Below are positions 25,279 through 34,215 of a DNA stretch of 64,000 nt, piece after piece. Below the pieces are notes generated by a model. The model ran no database searches. It worked only from the letters and a program-made list of their open reading frames with translations, and was not told the origin of the DNA. Every line of letters begins with the position of its first letter. Positions within the stretch are counted from its first letter, which is position 1. Position numbers and translations under genes: made by a program. This DNA is from Xylophilus rhododendri (GTDB taxonomy: Bacteria > Pseudomonadota > Gammaproteobacteria > Burkholderiales > Burkholderiaceae_C), in contig NZ_CP047650.1 in NCBI RefSeq assembly GCF_009906855.1, positions 62,001 through 126,000 of the forward strand. The letters are read 5' to 3'.

Positions 25279-26256
25279 TCAATCCAGCTGGGCGCCCGAC
25301 TGCTTCACCACCGTCGACCATTTGGCCGTCTCGGAGGCGATGAACTGGGCGAGCGCCTGCGGGCGGATGTCGGTGGCGGCCTCCAGCCCTTGCGAGGCGA
25401 ACAGCTCCTTGACCTTGGGCGAGGCCAGCACCGCCGCGAAGGCCTTGTTGAGCACGGCGATGCGGTCGGCCGGCGTGCCCGCCGGCGCGACGATGCCGAA
25501 GAACACACTCACGTCGTAGCCGGCCAGGCCCTGCTCGGCCACGGTGGGCACCTCGGGCATGGCGTGCGAGCGGGCGGCGGTGGTCACGCCCAGGGCGCGC
25601 AGCTTGCCGGTCTTCACATAGGGCATGGCGGTGAGGATGTCGGTGAAGCTCATGCCCACCTGGCCGCCCAGCAGGTCGTTGAGCGCCGGGCCGGTGCCCT
25701 TGTAGGGGATGTGCTGGAAGTCGGTGCCGGCCAGCGCGTTGAACATCACGCCGGCCAGGTGCGAGGAGGCGCCGTTGCCCGAGGACGCATAACTCAGCGT
25801 GCCCGGATGCGCCTTCGAATACGCGATGAGCTCCGGCACCGACTTCACCGGCAGCGAGGGATGCACCACCAGGATGTTGGGCAGGTGGCCCACGCGGATC
25901 ACCGGCGCGAAGCTGCGGGTGGGGTCGTAATTGATCTTGCGGTAGAGGCTGGCGTTGATGGCCAGCGGGCCGGAGGTGCCGAACATCAGGGTGTAGCCGT
26001 CGGGCTCGGCCCGGGCGACGTATTCGGCGCCGATGTTGCCGCCGGCGCCGGCGCGGTTTTCCACCACCATGGTCTGGCCGATCCGGTCGCGGATCTCGGC
26101 GGCCAGGGTGCGGGCCATGGCGTCGGTCGGGCCGCCGGGCGGGAAAGGGATCACCAGGGTGATCGGCTTGCTGGGATAGCTGTCGGCGTATACCGCCGGC
26201 GTGAAGGCGGTCGCCAGCGCGCAGGAGGCGGCCAGCAGGAAGGTGCGTTTTTGCAT
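25279..26256 (-). CDS. Bug-family substrate-binding protein (CoA-transferase cluster)
   Basis: A 325-residue periplasmic protein with signal peptide MQKRTFLLAASCALATAF and cleavage near YADS. Bug motifs are LVIPFPPGGPTDAMART, VENRAGAGGNIGAEYVA, VHPSLPVKSVPELIAYSKAH and HIPYKGTGPALNDLLG. It is encoded between an acyl-CoA dehydrogenase and a CoA transferase, 4 bp from the latter, so it probably captures the acid those enzymes use. No TctAB permease is present. Confidence 0.93.
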   Translation of the reverse strand: MQKRTFLLAASCALATAFTPAVYADSYPSKPITLVIPFPPGGPTDAMARTLAAEIRDRIGQTMVVENRAGAGGNIGAEYVARAEPDGYTLMFGTSGPLAINASLYRKINYDPTRSFAPVIRVGHLPNILVVHPSLPVKSVPELIAYSKAHPGTLSYASSGNGASSHLAGVMFNALAGTDFQHIPYKGTGPALNDLLGGQVGMSFTDILTAMPYVKTGKLRALGVTTAARSHAMPEVPTVAEQGLAGYDVSVFFGIVAPAGTPADRIAVLNKAFAAVLASPKVKELFASQGLEAATDIRPQALAQFIASETAKWSTVVKQSGAQLD

Positions 26257-26292
26257 GTCTTGTCTCTTTGTCGTTCTGGGTTCGAAGGGGAA

Positions 26293-27990
26293 TCAGGCGG
26301 CGGTGGTGGATGGCTCCCTTCGGGCGCTGCTCCAGTCGGCCGGCATAACATCGGGCGACAGCGGATCGCGCGGCAGCACCCGGTGTTGCAGCGCGAGTTG
26401 GGCCCAGCGCAGCCGATCGGCCGAGCCGGTAGCCGCGGCCTCCCAGGCCATGGCGGCGGCGCTGGTGCAGTGGTAGAGGGCGGATGCGGCTTGGCGGGCC
26501 AGCACATCGCCGCCTTCGCGGGCCGCCGTTTCGGCCAGGGCGCAGGCCCGGGCCATCGCTGCGCGCAGGGCCAACACGAAAGCGGGCGCGACAGAGGGCA
26601 TGTCTTCGAGCAGCCCCTCGACATGCGCCTGCAGCACCGGCAGCGAGCCCTCGCGCTTCACCGCCCGGATCACGTCCAGCGCCACGATATTGCTGGTGCC
26701 CTCCCAGATCGAGCCCAGGTGGGCATCGCGCACCAGGCGCGGATCGCTCCATTCCTCGATATAGCCGCAGCCGCCGCGCACCTCCATCGCATCGCCGGTC
26801 ACCTTGCGGGCATCGCGGCAGGCGCGGAACTTGATCAGCGGCGTGAGGATGCGCAGCAGGGCGTAGGCGCCCTCCTCGCCCGCATCGGAACGGCCCAGCG
26901 CACGGGCGGTCTGGAAGACCATGGTGCGGGCCTGTTCGGCGGGCACCCGCAGCTTGTCGAGCTGGCGGCGCATCAGCGGCATGTCCTGCAGGCTGCGGCC
27001 GAAGGCGCGGCGCTCGCTGGCGATGAACTCGGCCTCGGCCACCGCGCGGCGCATCAGGCCGGCGGCGCGCACGCCGTTGGACAGGCGCGAGTTGTTGACC
27101 ATGTCGGCCATCTGCACGAAACCCCGGCCCGCCTCGCCGACCAGCCAGGCGCTGGCGCCTTCCAGGCGGATCTCGCCGCTGGCCATGGAGCGGGTGCCGA
27201 GCTTGTCCTTCAGGCGCACGATGCGGTAGCGGTTGAGGCTGCCGTCCTGCAGATGACGCGGCAGCAGGAAGAGCGACACGCCCTTCATGCCCTCGGGCGC
27301 GCCTTCGATGCGGGCCAGCACCATGGCGAAACCGGCATCGGGGTTGGAGCAGAACCACTTGTCGCCGCTCAGCAGGAACTGGCCGGGCTGCTCGCCGGGC
27401 CGGGCGGTGGTGGCGGTGGCGGCAATGTCGGAGCCGGCGGCCTGCTCGGTCATGAACATGGCGCCCTGGGCCAGTTCGTCGAAATCCAGGCTGGTGAGCT
27501 GCGGCAGGTAGCGCTTCATCAGTTCCGGGCTGCCGAACTTGCGCAGCGTGCGGGTGAGCGAATCGGTCATCGAGACCGGGCAGCACAGGCCGAACTCTGC
27601 CTGCACGAAGAGGAAAGTCAGCACGTATTTGACGATGGCCGGCATGCGACCTTTCCAGCCCAGCGTCTCCTCCCGGTGCGACATGGCACCCAGCCCGAAT
27701 TCGCTCAAGGCCAGCCGCTCCATCTCCACATAGGCAGGGTGCTTGACGATGCGCTGGACGTCCTGCCCGGTGCGGTTGCGGTGCTCCAGCTCGGGCGGGT
27801 TGCGGTCGGCGATGCCGGCCAGTTCGTCGAGCCGGCCGCCGGCCAGGGCGCCCAGGCGCTCGAAATGCGGGTGCATGTGGCGGCGCAGGTCCTCGGGCAG
27901 GTAGAGGCCGAGCAGGCCGGGCAGTTCGCGGTCGGTGCTGAAGAGGTTCTGGCCGTGGCGGTCGGGGATCGGGTGCGCGGCTGCGTCCAT
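26293..27990 (-). CDS. Acyl-CoA dehydrogenase, AidB-like subgroup
   Basis: A 565-residue flavoprotein. The FAD/substrate region AMFMTEQAAGSDIAAT, the SGDKWFCSN strand and the C-terminal GGCGYIEEWSDPRLVRDA ... GSIWEGTSNI match long acyl-CoA dehydrogenases of the AidB type, with an extended C-terminal domain of about 120 residues. ATG 27990 is preceded by AAGGAGA at good spacing; a longer upstream reading is unlikely. It is the first gene of the leftward unit and faces a LysR gene. It probably oxidises the CoA ester made by the CoA transferase at 24144-25274. Confidence 0.9.
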   Translation of the reverse strand: MDAAAHPIPDRHGQNLFSTDRELPGLLGLYLPEDLRRHMHPHFERLGALAGGRLDELAGIADRNPPELEHRNRTGQDVQRIVKHPAYVEMERLALSEFGLGAMSHREETLGWKGRMPAIVKYVLTFLFVQAEFGLCCPVSMTDSLTRTLRKFGSPELMKRYLPQLTSLDFDELAQGAMFMTEQAAGSDIAATATTARPGEQPGQFLLSGDKWFCSNPDAGFAMVLARIEGAPEGMKGVSLFLLPRHLQDGSLNRYRIVRLKDKLGTRSMASGEIRLEGASAWLVGEAGRGFVQMADMVNNSRLSNGVRAAGLMRRAVAEAEFIASERRAFGRSLQDMPLMRRQLDKLRVPAEQARTMVFQTARALGRSDAGEEGAYALLRILTPLIKFRACRDARKVTGDAMEVRGGCGYIEEWSDPRLVRDAHLGSIWEGTSNIVALDVIRAVKREGSLPVLQAHVEGLLEDMPSVAPAFVLALRAAMARACALAETAAREGGDVLARQAASALYHCTSAAAMAWEAAATGSADRLRWAQLALQHRVLPRDPLSPDVMPADWSSARREPSTTAA

Positions 27991-28081
27991 GTTCTGTCTC
28001 CTTTTTGGATGCCGATGGTGCGCATGGCGACCATGCATGTCTAATATCGATTAGGTCTTGTTCGATTTGATTCAACTATCC

Positions 28082-28956
28082 ATGGAACTGCGTCACCTGC
28101 GTTATTTCTCGGTGCTGGCCGAGGAGCTGCACTTCGGCCGGGCTGCCACGCGGCTGTCGATCTCGCAGCCGCCGCTGTCGGTGGCGATCCGGCAGCTGGA
28201 GGAAAGCGTGGGCGCCCGGCTCTTCGACCGCAACAGCAAGGAGGTGCGGCTGACCGCCGCCGGCCTCGCCCTGCAGGCTTCCGCCCGGCGGCTGCTGCTG
28301 GAGGCGGAAGAGGCGGCGGTCGAAGCGCGCAATGTCGCCTCGGGCCTCGCCGGTCGGCTGCGGGTCGGCTTTGTCGGCGCGATGCTGTACCGGGGCCTGC
28401 CGCAGGCCCTGAAGGATTTCCAGGCCAGCCATCCCGCCGTGCGGCTGAGCCTGTCGGAACTCAACTCGGGCGAACAGGTCTCGGAGCTGATGCACGACCG
28501 GCTGGACATCGGTTTCCTGCACACCAGCCGCCTGCCCGCGCCGCTGCAGAGCCGGCTGCTGCTGAGCGAGCCTTTCGTCTGCTGCCTGCCGCAGGACCAC
28601 GCCCTGGCCCGCAAGCGCCGCATCGCGCCGCTGGACCTGCGCGAGCAGCCGCTGGTGCTGTTCGCCCGCAGTTCCTCGCCGGACTATCACGAGCGGGTGC
28701 TGTCGATCTGCGCCGAGGCGGGTTTCCGGCCCGAGCTGCGGCACGAGGCGCGGCACTGGCTGGCGGTGGTGTCGTTGGTGTCGCAGGGGCTGGGCGTGGC
28801 GCTGGTGCCCGAGGCCATGCGGCGCTGCGGTCTGCAGGGGCGGTGTTCCGGCCGCTGGAAGGCGTGACGGCGCGGTCGGAGGCCTACGGGGTGTGGCGCA
28901 CCTCCTCGGTCAATGTGCTGGCCGAGGTGCTGCTGCGCAGCTTCGTGCCGGCCTGA
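28082..28956 (+). pseudogene. LysR-family transcriptional regulator, frameshifted near the C-terminus
   Basis: A typical LysR protein divergent from the acyl-CoA dehydrogenase operon that it likely controls. The helix-turn-helix MELRHLRYFSVLAEELHFG ... SQPPLSVAIRQLE (1-58) and the effector domain are intact up to VPEAMRRCGLQG. There the reading frame shifts at a run of four G (28837-28840) and stops at 28867. Adding one G continues in frame as AVFRPLEG ... VNVLAEVLLRSF to a stop at 28956, giving 291 residues, the normal family length. The lost part is the last effector helix, so the written version might be partly functional, but a base-call error is more likely. Confidence 0.88.
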
Positions 28957-28959
28957 GCT

Positions 28960-29787
28960 TCAGGAGTGCAGGCCGCGCAGCCAGCCCAGGCCGTCCGAGG
29001 TGCCGCCGGGAACCGCGCCACGGCGGGGTTTGTATTCGCAGCCGATCCAGCCGTCGAAGCCCAGCGAGTCGATCACCTCGAAGAGATAGCCGTAGTTCAG
29101 TTCACCCGTGTCCGGCTCGTGGCGTTCGGGCACACCGGCGATTTGCAGGTGGCCGACACGGCCGGTCGGCAGGTAAGCCTTGAGTTTGCTGGCGACATCG
29201 CCTTCGACAATCTGGCAGTGGTACAGGTCCATCTGCACCTTGAGGTTGGCGGCGCCGACTTCGGCCAGCACGGCGTGGGCGTCGTCCTGGCGGTTGAGGA
29301 AGAAGCCCGGGATGTCGCGGGTGTTGATCGGCTCGATCAGGACCTCGCGGCCGGCCTTCGCGGCTTCTGCCGCGGCCCAGCGCAGGTTGGCGATGTAGGT
29401 GGTGCGCAGCGTGTTGCGATCGGCGCCGGTCGGCGCCAGGCCGGCCATGACGTGGATGCGCGGGCAGTCCAGCGCCTCGGCATAACGCAGGGCGTGGGCG
29501 AAACCCTGGCGGAACTCGGCCTCTCGGCCCGGCAAGGCGGCGATGCCGCGTTCGGACCGGTCCCAGGCGGTGGCGACATCTGCCGCTTCGCCACCGCTGG
29601 GCGGCGCGTTGAACAACACCTGCTGCAGGCCGTTCGCCTTCAGCCGGCTGCGGATCTCCGCCGGCTCGAAGGGATACGGCGCCAAATATTCGACGGCCTG
29701 GAAGCCATCCCGCGCGGCGGCCTCGAAGCGGTCCAGGAAGGCGAGTTCCTGGTAGAGAAAGGACAGGTTGGCGGCGAAACGGGGCAT
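28960..29787 (-). CDS. otnI: 2-oxo-tetronate isomerase / hydroxypyruvate isomerase family
   Basis: A 275-residue xylose-isomerase-like TIM barrel. [20 protein letters not shown], the active-site Glu region [29 protein letters not shown] and GCEYKP match hydroxypyruvate isomerase and its relative OtnI. OtnI converts 2-oxo-tetronate to 3-oxo-tetronate. The adjacent DUF1537 kinase gene, 22 bp upstream in the same direction, favours the OtnI role over glyoxylate metabolism. Metal-dependent cytoplasmic enzyme. Confidence 0.85.
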   Translation of the reverse strand: MPRFAANLSFLYQELAFLDRFEAAARDGFQAVEYLAPYPFEPAEIRSRLKANGLQQVLFNAPPSGGEAADVATAWDRSERGIAALPGREAEFRQGFAHALRYAEALDCPRIHVMAGLAPTGADRNTLRTTYIANLRWAAAEAAKAGREVLIEPINTRDIPGFFLNRQDDAHAVLAEVGAANLKVQMDLYHCQIVEGDVASKLKAYLPTGRVGHLQIAGVPERHEPDTGELNYGYLFEVIDSLGFDGWIGCEYKPRRGAVPGGTSDGLGWLRGLHS

Positions 29788-29809
29788 GGGTGGTATCCGG
29801 GTTGCGTAC

Positions 29810-31093
29810 TCAGGCCCCGAGCAGCGCGAAGGCCTTGGTGAAGAAATCCTCGCTGCCGAAGTTACCGGACTTCAGCGCCAGGTGCAGGCCGTCCACCGGC
29901 GCCAGGGCGCAGCGCGCATGGCTCCAGGGCACGCCGGGGTCGATCTGGGTGCCGATCTGCATCTGCTGCACGCCCAGCGCCTGCACGCAGGCGCCGGAGG
30001 TTTCACCACCGGCGACGATCAGCTGGCGCACGCCCGCCTCGACCAGTCCACGTGCGATGGCGGCCAGCGCCTGCTCGACCAGCGCGCCGGCCTCGGCCAC
30101 GCCGAGCGTGCCCTGCACCGCCCGCACCGCGCCGGGTTCGGCCGTGGAATAGATCAGCACCGGGCCATCGGCCAGCAGCGGCGCCGCCCAGGCCAGGGCC
30201 TGTGCGACCAGGTCCTCGCCCGAGGCGATGCGCTGCGGATCGATGGCCAGCGCCGGCCGACCGCTGGCGATGAAGGCCGCGACCTGCCGGTTGGTCGCCA
30301 CCGAACAGCTGCCCGAAACCACCGCGCGCCAGCCCGAAGGCGCCGGCAGCTCGCCCGCCTGCGGCGAAGGCGAGAGCCCGAAATTGCCCGGCAGGCCGAT
30401 CGCCACGCCGGAGCCGGCCGTCACCAGCGGCATGCCGGCAAGCGCCGGGCCCAGGCGCAGCAGGTCGGCATTGGAGACGGCATCGACGATGGCGATGCCC
30501 ACGCCCTCGGCCCGTAGCGCCTCGAAGCGCGCCTTCACCGCATCGGCTCCGGCCGCAACCACGTCGTGCTGCACCAGTCCGACCTTGTGCCGGGTCTGCG
30601 GCTGCAGCACCCGCAGCAGGTTGGCATCGCCCATCGGCGTCAGCGGATGGTTCTGCATGCCGCTCTCGTTCAGCAGCACATCGCCCACGAAGAGATAGCC
30701 CTTGAACACCGTGCGCCCGTTGTCCGGAAAGGCGGGGGTGGCGATGGTGAAGCCCGTCCCCAGCGCCGCCATCAGCGCATCGGTGACCGGGCCGATATTG
30801 CCCAGCGGCGTGCTGTCGAAGGTGGAGCAATACTTGAAGTAGATCTGCTGCGCGCCCTGTGCCCGCAGCCAGGCCAGGGCGGCCAGCGACTGCGCCACGG
30901 CTTCTTCCGGTGCGACGGTGCGCGACTTGAGCGCGACCACCGCCGCGTCCACATCCGCATCGAGCGGCCCGTGGGGCACGCCGATCAGCTGCGCCACCCG
31001 CATGCCGCTGCGCACCAGGTTGTTGGCGAGGTCGGTGGCGCCGGTGAAATCGTCGGCGATGCAGCCGAGTCGGATGCGTCCGGCCATCGGCAT
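29810..31093 (-). CDS. otnK: Four-carbon acid-sugar kinase (DUF1537 family), 3-oxo-tetronate kinase-like
   Basis: A 427-residue ATP-dependent kinase. N-terminal [19 protein letters not shown], substrate loop [33 protein letters not shown] and [14 protein letters not shown] resemble OtnK. The C-terminal nucleotide domain has [23 protein letters not shown] and [10 protein letters not shown]. OtnK makes 3-oxo-tetronate 4-phosphate, whereas the related DtnK phosphorylates D-threonate. The start ATG overlaps the pdxA2 stop by one base (TGATG). Kinase family is sure; the choice between OtnK and DtnK leans to OtnK because of the otnI neighbour. Confidence 0.88.
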   Translation of the reverse strand: MPMAGRIRLGCIADDFTGATDLANNLVRSGMRVAQLIGVPHGPLDADVDAAVVALKSRTVAPEEAVAQSLAALAWLRAQGAQQIYFKYCSTFDSTPLGNIGPVTDALMAALGTGFTIATPAFPDNGRTVFKGYLFVGDVLLNESGMQNHPLTPMGDANLLRVLQPQTRHKVGLVQHDVVAAGADAVKARFEALRAEGVGIAIVDAVSNADLLRLGPALAGMPLVTAGSGVAIGLPGNFGLSPSPQAGELPAPSGWRAVVSGSCSVATNRQVAAFIASGRPALAIDPQRIASGEDLVAQALAWAAPLLADGPVLIYSTAEPGAVRAVQGTLGVAEAGALVEQALAAIARGLVEAGVRQLIVAGGETSGACVQALGVQQMQIGTQIDPGVPWSHARCALAPVDGLHLALKSGNFGSEDFFTKAFALLGA

Positions 31094-32082
31094 CAGGCCG
31101 GCAGCGCGGCGGCTTCGCGGGCCGCGCGATGGCTGGCGCCCATGCGGCAGGCCAGGTCGAAGGCGGCGGCCATGGCGGTGGACTGGGCCACGCCCTGGCC
31201 GACGATGTCGTAGGCCGTGCCGTGGGCGGGGGTGGTCACGGGGATGGGCAGTCCGCCTTCCACCGTCACGCCGATGTCGAAGCCCAGCAGCTTGGTCGCG
31301 ATCTGTCCCTGGTCGTGGTACATGGTCACGATGCCGTCGAGCTGGCCCTTATTGGCGCGCAGGAAGATGGTGTCGGCCGGGAACGGCCCCAGGGCCGGGA
31401 AGCCGCGAGAGGCGGCTAGCTCGATGCCGGGGGTGATGATCTCGCCCTCTTCCGAACCGTAGTTGCCGTTGTCGCCGTTGTGCGGATTGAGCCCGCAGAC
31501 GCCGATGCGCGGCTCGGCCGTGCCGGCGGCCTTCAGGGCCTGGGTCAGCATGCCGATGGCGCCGGCCACGCCTTCGGGCTTGAGCAGGTCGGACACCTCG
31601 CGCAGGGCGACGTGCGAGGTGACACGGGCCGTCCACATCGGGCCCAGCACATTGAATTCGCCGCAGGGACCGTCGTAGCGCAGCAGCTTGGCGAACCAGC
31701 GCATCTCGTCTTCCTCGTGCATGCCGCCCAGGCGCATGGCGCCCTTGTTGAGCGGTGCGAAGCAGAGGGCGTCGGCCTCGCCGTTCTCCACCATGCGGGT
31801 GCCGAAGGTGAGGCTGTCGAGGATGAACCGGCCGTTCTCCGGCGTGGCCTGCGAGGGCGCGAAACGCAGCGTGCGGCCGGGCCAGTCGACGATGTGCAGA
31901 CGCGGGCCGGGCTGGATCCGCGGCACGCCGGCGGCGCGGGCGCCGGCTTCCAGCGCTTCGTCCGTCGCGATCAGGAAGATCTCGGCGCGTTCGGTGGCGC
32001 CGGGCTCGGAGAGCAGGCGGGCGATGATTTCCGGGCCGATGCCGGCGGGGTCGCCGATGGCGAGTGCGATGCGGGGGGTCAT
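31093..32082 (-). CDS. pdxA2: PdxA2-type 4-phospho-threonate dehydrogenase
   Basis: A 329-residue NAD-dependent dehydrogenase of the PdxA family. ALAIGDPAGIGPEIIARLL, CFAPLNKGAM, VTSHVALREV, GLNPHNGDNGNYG and the metal/phosphate site TMYHDQGQIATKLLGFD are intact. PdxA2 oxidises and decarboxylates phosphorylated four-carbon acids to dihydroxyacetone phosphate. That assignment rather than pyridoxal synthesis follows from its coupling to an acid-sugar kinase. It is expressed with the Bug protein upstream (13-bp gap). Confidence 0.88.
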   Translation of the reverse strand: MTPRIALAIGDPAGIGPEIIARLLSEPGATERAEIFLIATDEALEAGARAAGVPRIQPGPRLHIVDWPGRTLRFAPSQATPENGRFILDSLTFGTRMVENGEADALCFAPLNKGAMRLGGMHEEDEMRWFAKLLRYDGPCGEFNVLGPMWTARVTSHVALREVSDLLKPEGVAGAIGMLTQALKAAGTAEPRIGVCGLNPHNGDNGNYGSEEGEIITPGIELAASRGFPALGPFPADTIFLRANKGQLDGIVTMYHDQGQIATKLLGFDIGVTVEGGLPIPVTTPAHGTAYDIVGQGVAQSTAMAAAFDLACRMGASHRAAREAAALPA

Positions 32083-32095
32083 GGCGGTCAGTCCT

Positions 32096-33067
32096 TCAAT
32101 CGAGTTTGATGTCGCGCTGCTTGATGAGGGCGGCGAAGCGTTTGTCGTCCGATGCCTGCAGGGCGATGAACTGCTCGCGTGTCAGGGTGGACGGCTCGCC
32201 GCCCAGGCCCTTCAGCTTGCTCTGCACCTCGGGCATCTGCAGGGTCTTCTGGAAGTCGCGGACCAGGCGGTCGAGCACCGGCGCGGGCGTGGCAGCCGGG
32301 GCGTACATGGCGTACCAGGTGCTCATCTCGGCGCCCTTCACGCCCAGTTCGTCCAGGGTGGGCACGTCCGGCAGTTCGGCAGCGCGTTTGGGCGTGGTGA
32401 CGGCCAGTGCGCGGAACTTGCCGGCCTTGATCAGGCCCATGGCCGAGGAGGTGGTGTCCAGCATCATCTCGACCTGGCCGGCCAGGATGTCCTGGTGCGC
32501 CTGCGAGCTGCCCTTGTAGGGGATGTGGATCATCTTGCTGCCGGTCGAGGCCATGAACAGCTCGGCGGCGATGTGCTGCACGCTACCGATGCCGGACGAG
32601 GCGTAGCGCACGTTGTCCGGCTTGGCCTTGATTTCGGCCAGCAGCTCCGGGAAGCTGCGGAAGCTGGAGGCCGCATTGACGATCAGCACATGCGGCACCT
32701 GCACCACCATGCCCAGCGGCGTGAGCTGCTTGAGCGGATCGAAGCTGAGCTTCATCAGGTGCGGCGCGATCACCTGCGGCGAATTGGTCGCCGCCAGCAG
32801 GCTGTAGCCATCGGCCGGGGCCTTGGCGGTGACGTCAGCGGCGATGGTGTTGGCGGCACCCGGGCGGTTGTCGATGATGAAGGGCTGGCCGATCAGCGGG
32901 CCCATCTTCTCGCCGATCAGGCGGGCCACCACGTCGGTGCCGCCGCCGGCAGAGGCGCCCACGTTGATGTGGATGGGCTTGTTGGGAAAGGCGGCGGTCT
33001 GGGCCTGGGCGGCGCCGGCCAGCAGCGTCAGGGCCAGTACGAGCGGACGCGCGAAGTTCGTCTTCAT
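32096..33067 (-). CDS. Bug-family substrate-binding protein (four-carbon acid-sugar cluster)
   Basis: A 323-residue periplasmic protein; start ATG 33067 gives the signal peptide MKTNFARPLVLALTLLAG with cleavage near AQAQ. Bug motifs are INVGASAGGGTDVVARLIG, IDNRPGAANTIAADVT and HIPYKGSSQAHQDILAGQ. It is the first gene of a leftward operon with pdxA2, otnK and otnI, which points to threonate- or erythronate-like ligands. No permease is adjacent. Confidence 0.92.
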   Translation of the reverse strand: MKTNFARPLVLALTLLAGAAQAQTAAFPNKPIHINVGASAGGGTDVVARLIGEKMGPLIGQPFIIDNRPGAANTIAADVTAKAPADGYSLLAATNSPQVIAPHLMKLSFDPLKQLTPLGMVVQVPHVLIVNAASSFRSFPELLAEIKAKPDNVRYASSGIGSVQHIAAELFMASTGSKMIHIPYKGSSQAHQDILAGQVEMMLDTTSSAMGLIKAGKFRALAVTTPKRAAELPDVPTLDELGVKGAEMSTWYAMYAPAATPAPVLDRLVRDFQKTLQMPEVQSKLKGLGGEPSTLTREQFIALQASDDKRFAALIKQRDIKLD

Positions 33068-33200
33068 GGGTTTTGTCTCCAGTGGGATGGCGGCCGGCTG
33101 CGGCCGGTCTGTGGCGGGAATGTAGCGGCGCCGGGGGGCGCAGGCCATCGCCGATTTCTGGAGACTGAATTCGCGGTTTGCGAAACCGCCCTGCCCTGGC

Positions 33201-34145
33201 TCAGGGTGCGATCACCTGCAAGGCGGCCAGCGCGGCGCGCGACATGGACGCTTCCGGCATGTGGCACAGCATCATCTGGCGCGCCGGCCAGTCGCCTTCG
33301 ATGGGGATGCGTTTGAAGCGGCTGCCGCCCGCGATGGAGCGCGCCACCGCCTGCGGCATCACACCCACGGCGATGCCCTGGCGGATCATGGCCACCATGC
33401 TGTCGAAGCTGCCGACACGGATGCGCATGCGCAGGTCGCGCCGGGCCTTCGCGGCCAGGCGCAGCAGGGTGGTGGAGATGGCCGAGCCCTCGGTCAGGCC
33501 GATCACGTCGTGGTCCAGCATGTCCTCGAAACTGACGGCAGCTCGGTCGGCCAGGGCGTGGTCGTCCCGCACCACCAGCACCAGGCGGTCGCGGTGGTAG
33601 GCGCGGGTGGGCAGGGCCACGGCGCCGACGGTGCTCTCGTAGATGCCGATATCGGCCACGCCGCGGTCTATGGCCTGCAGCACACCCTGGCTGTTCAACT
33701 CCTGCAGGTCGATCTTGATGCCGGGATGGCGCGCCTGGCAGCGCTGGATGTCGCCCGGCAGGAACTGCAGCACGGCGGAGGTGCAGGCCGCGATGCGCAC
33801 CACACCCAGATCGCCCTCGCGGTAGGCCAGGGCGTCGTCGCGCATGCGCGAGACGGCATGCGCCATGCTGCGGGCATGGGCCAGCAGGGCGCGGCCGGCG
33901 TCGGTCAGGGCCATGCCGTGCGGCAGGCGCTGGAAGAGGGGCACGCCGAATTGCTGCTCCAGCTCCTTCAGGCGGCGCGAGGCGGCGGCGGGCGCCAGCA
34001 GGATGCGTTCGGCGGCGCGGGTGACGCTGCCGGTCTCGGCCGTCTCGATGAAGAGGCGCACCGTCACCAGGTCGAAATGGATGGCCGGATGCAGGGGCGA
34101 TGTGCCCGTGTCGCTGTTCTCGCCCGCCCTGCCCTGCCTCTTCAT
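33201..34145 (-). CDS. LysR-family transcriptional regulator (acid-sugar cluster)
   Basis: A 314-residue regulator. The winged helix-turn-helix (LVTVRLFIETAETGSVTRAA ... RLKELEQQFG, about 25-80) and a two-lobed effector domain (VRIAACTSAVLQFLP, ADIGIYESTVGA, IRQGIAVGVMPQAVA) are complete. ATG 34145 is chosen; an earlier ATG at 34229 would overlap the divergent reductase gene. It lies 133 bp upstream of the Bug-pdxA2-otnK-otnI operon and in the same direction, and faces the ketopantoate reductase-like gene across 70 bp, so it may control either unit. Confidence 0.9.
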   Translation of the reverse strand: MKRQGRAGENSDTGTSPLHPAIHFDLVTVRLFIETAETGSVTRAAERILLAPAAASRRLKELEQQFGVPLFQRLPHGMALTDAGRALLAHARSMAHAVSRMRDDALAYREGDLGVVRIAACTSAVLQFLPGDIQRCQARHPGIKIDLQELNSQGVLQAIDRGVADIGIYESTVGAVALPTRAYHRDRLVLVVRDDHALADRAAVSFEDMLDHDVIGLTEGSAISTTLLRLAAKARRDLRMRIRVGSFDSMVAMIRQGIAVGVMPQAVARSIAGGSRFKRIPIEGDWPARQMMLCHMPEASMSRAALAALQVIAP

Positions 34146-34215
34146 ATGCCGCCCGTTCCTGTGCTGCCTTTGCCGGGCGGCGATTCTGCGCCATGGTCCG
34201 ATTAGGATCGGCGAC

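Noticed and set aside
25102..28044. A 980-codon open frame on the plus strand
   Set aside because: It runs antisense through the CoA transferase, Bug and acyl-CoA dehydrogenase genes, is rich in Gly/His/Arg/Ala and has no recognisable domain; it is a high-GC shadow frame.
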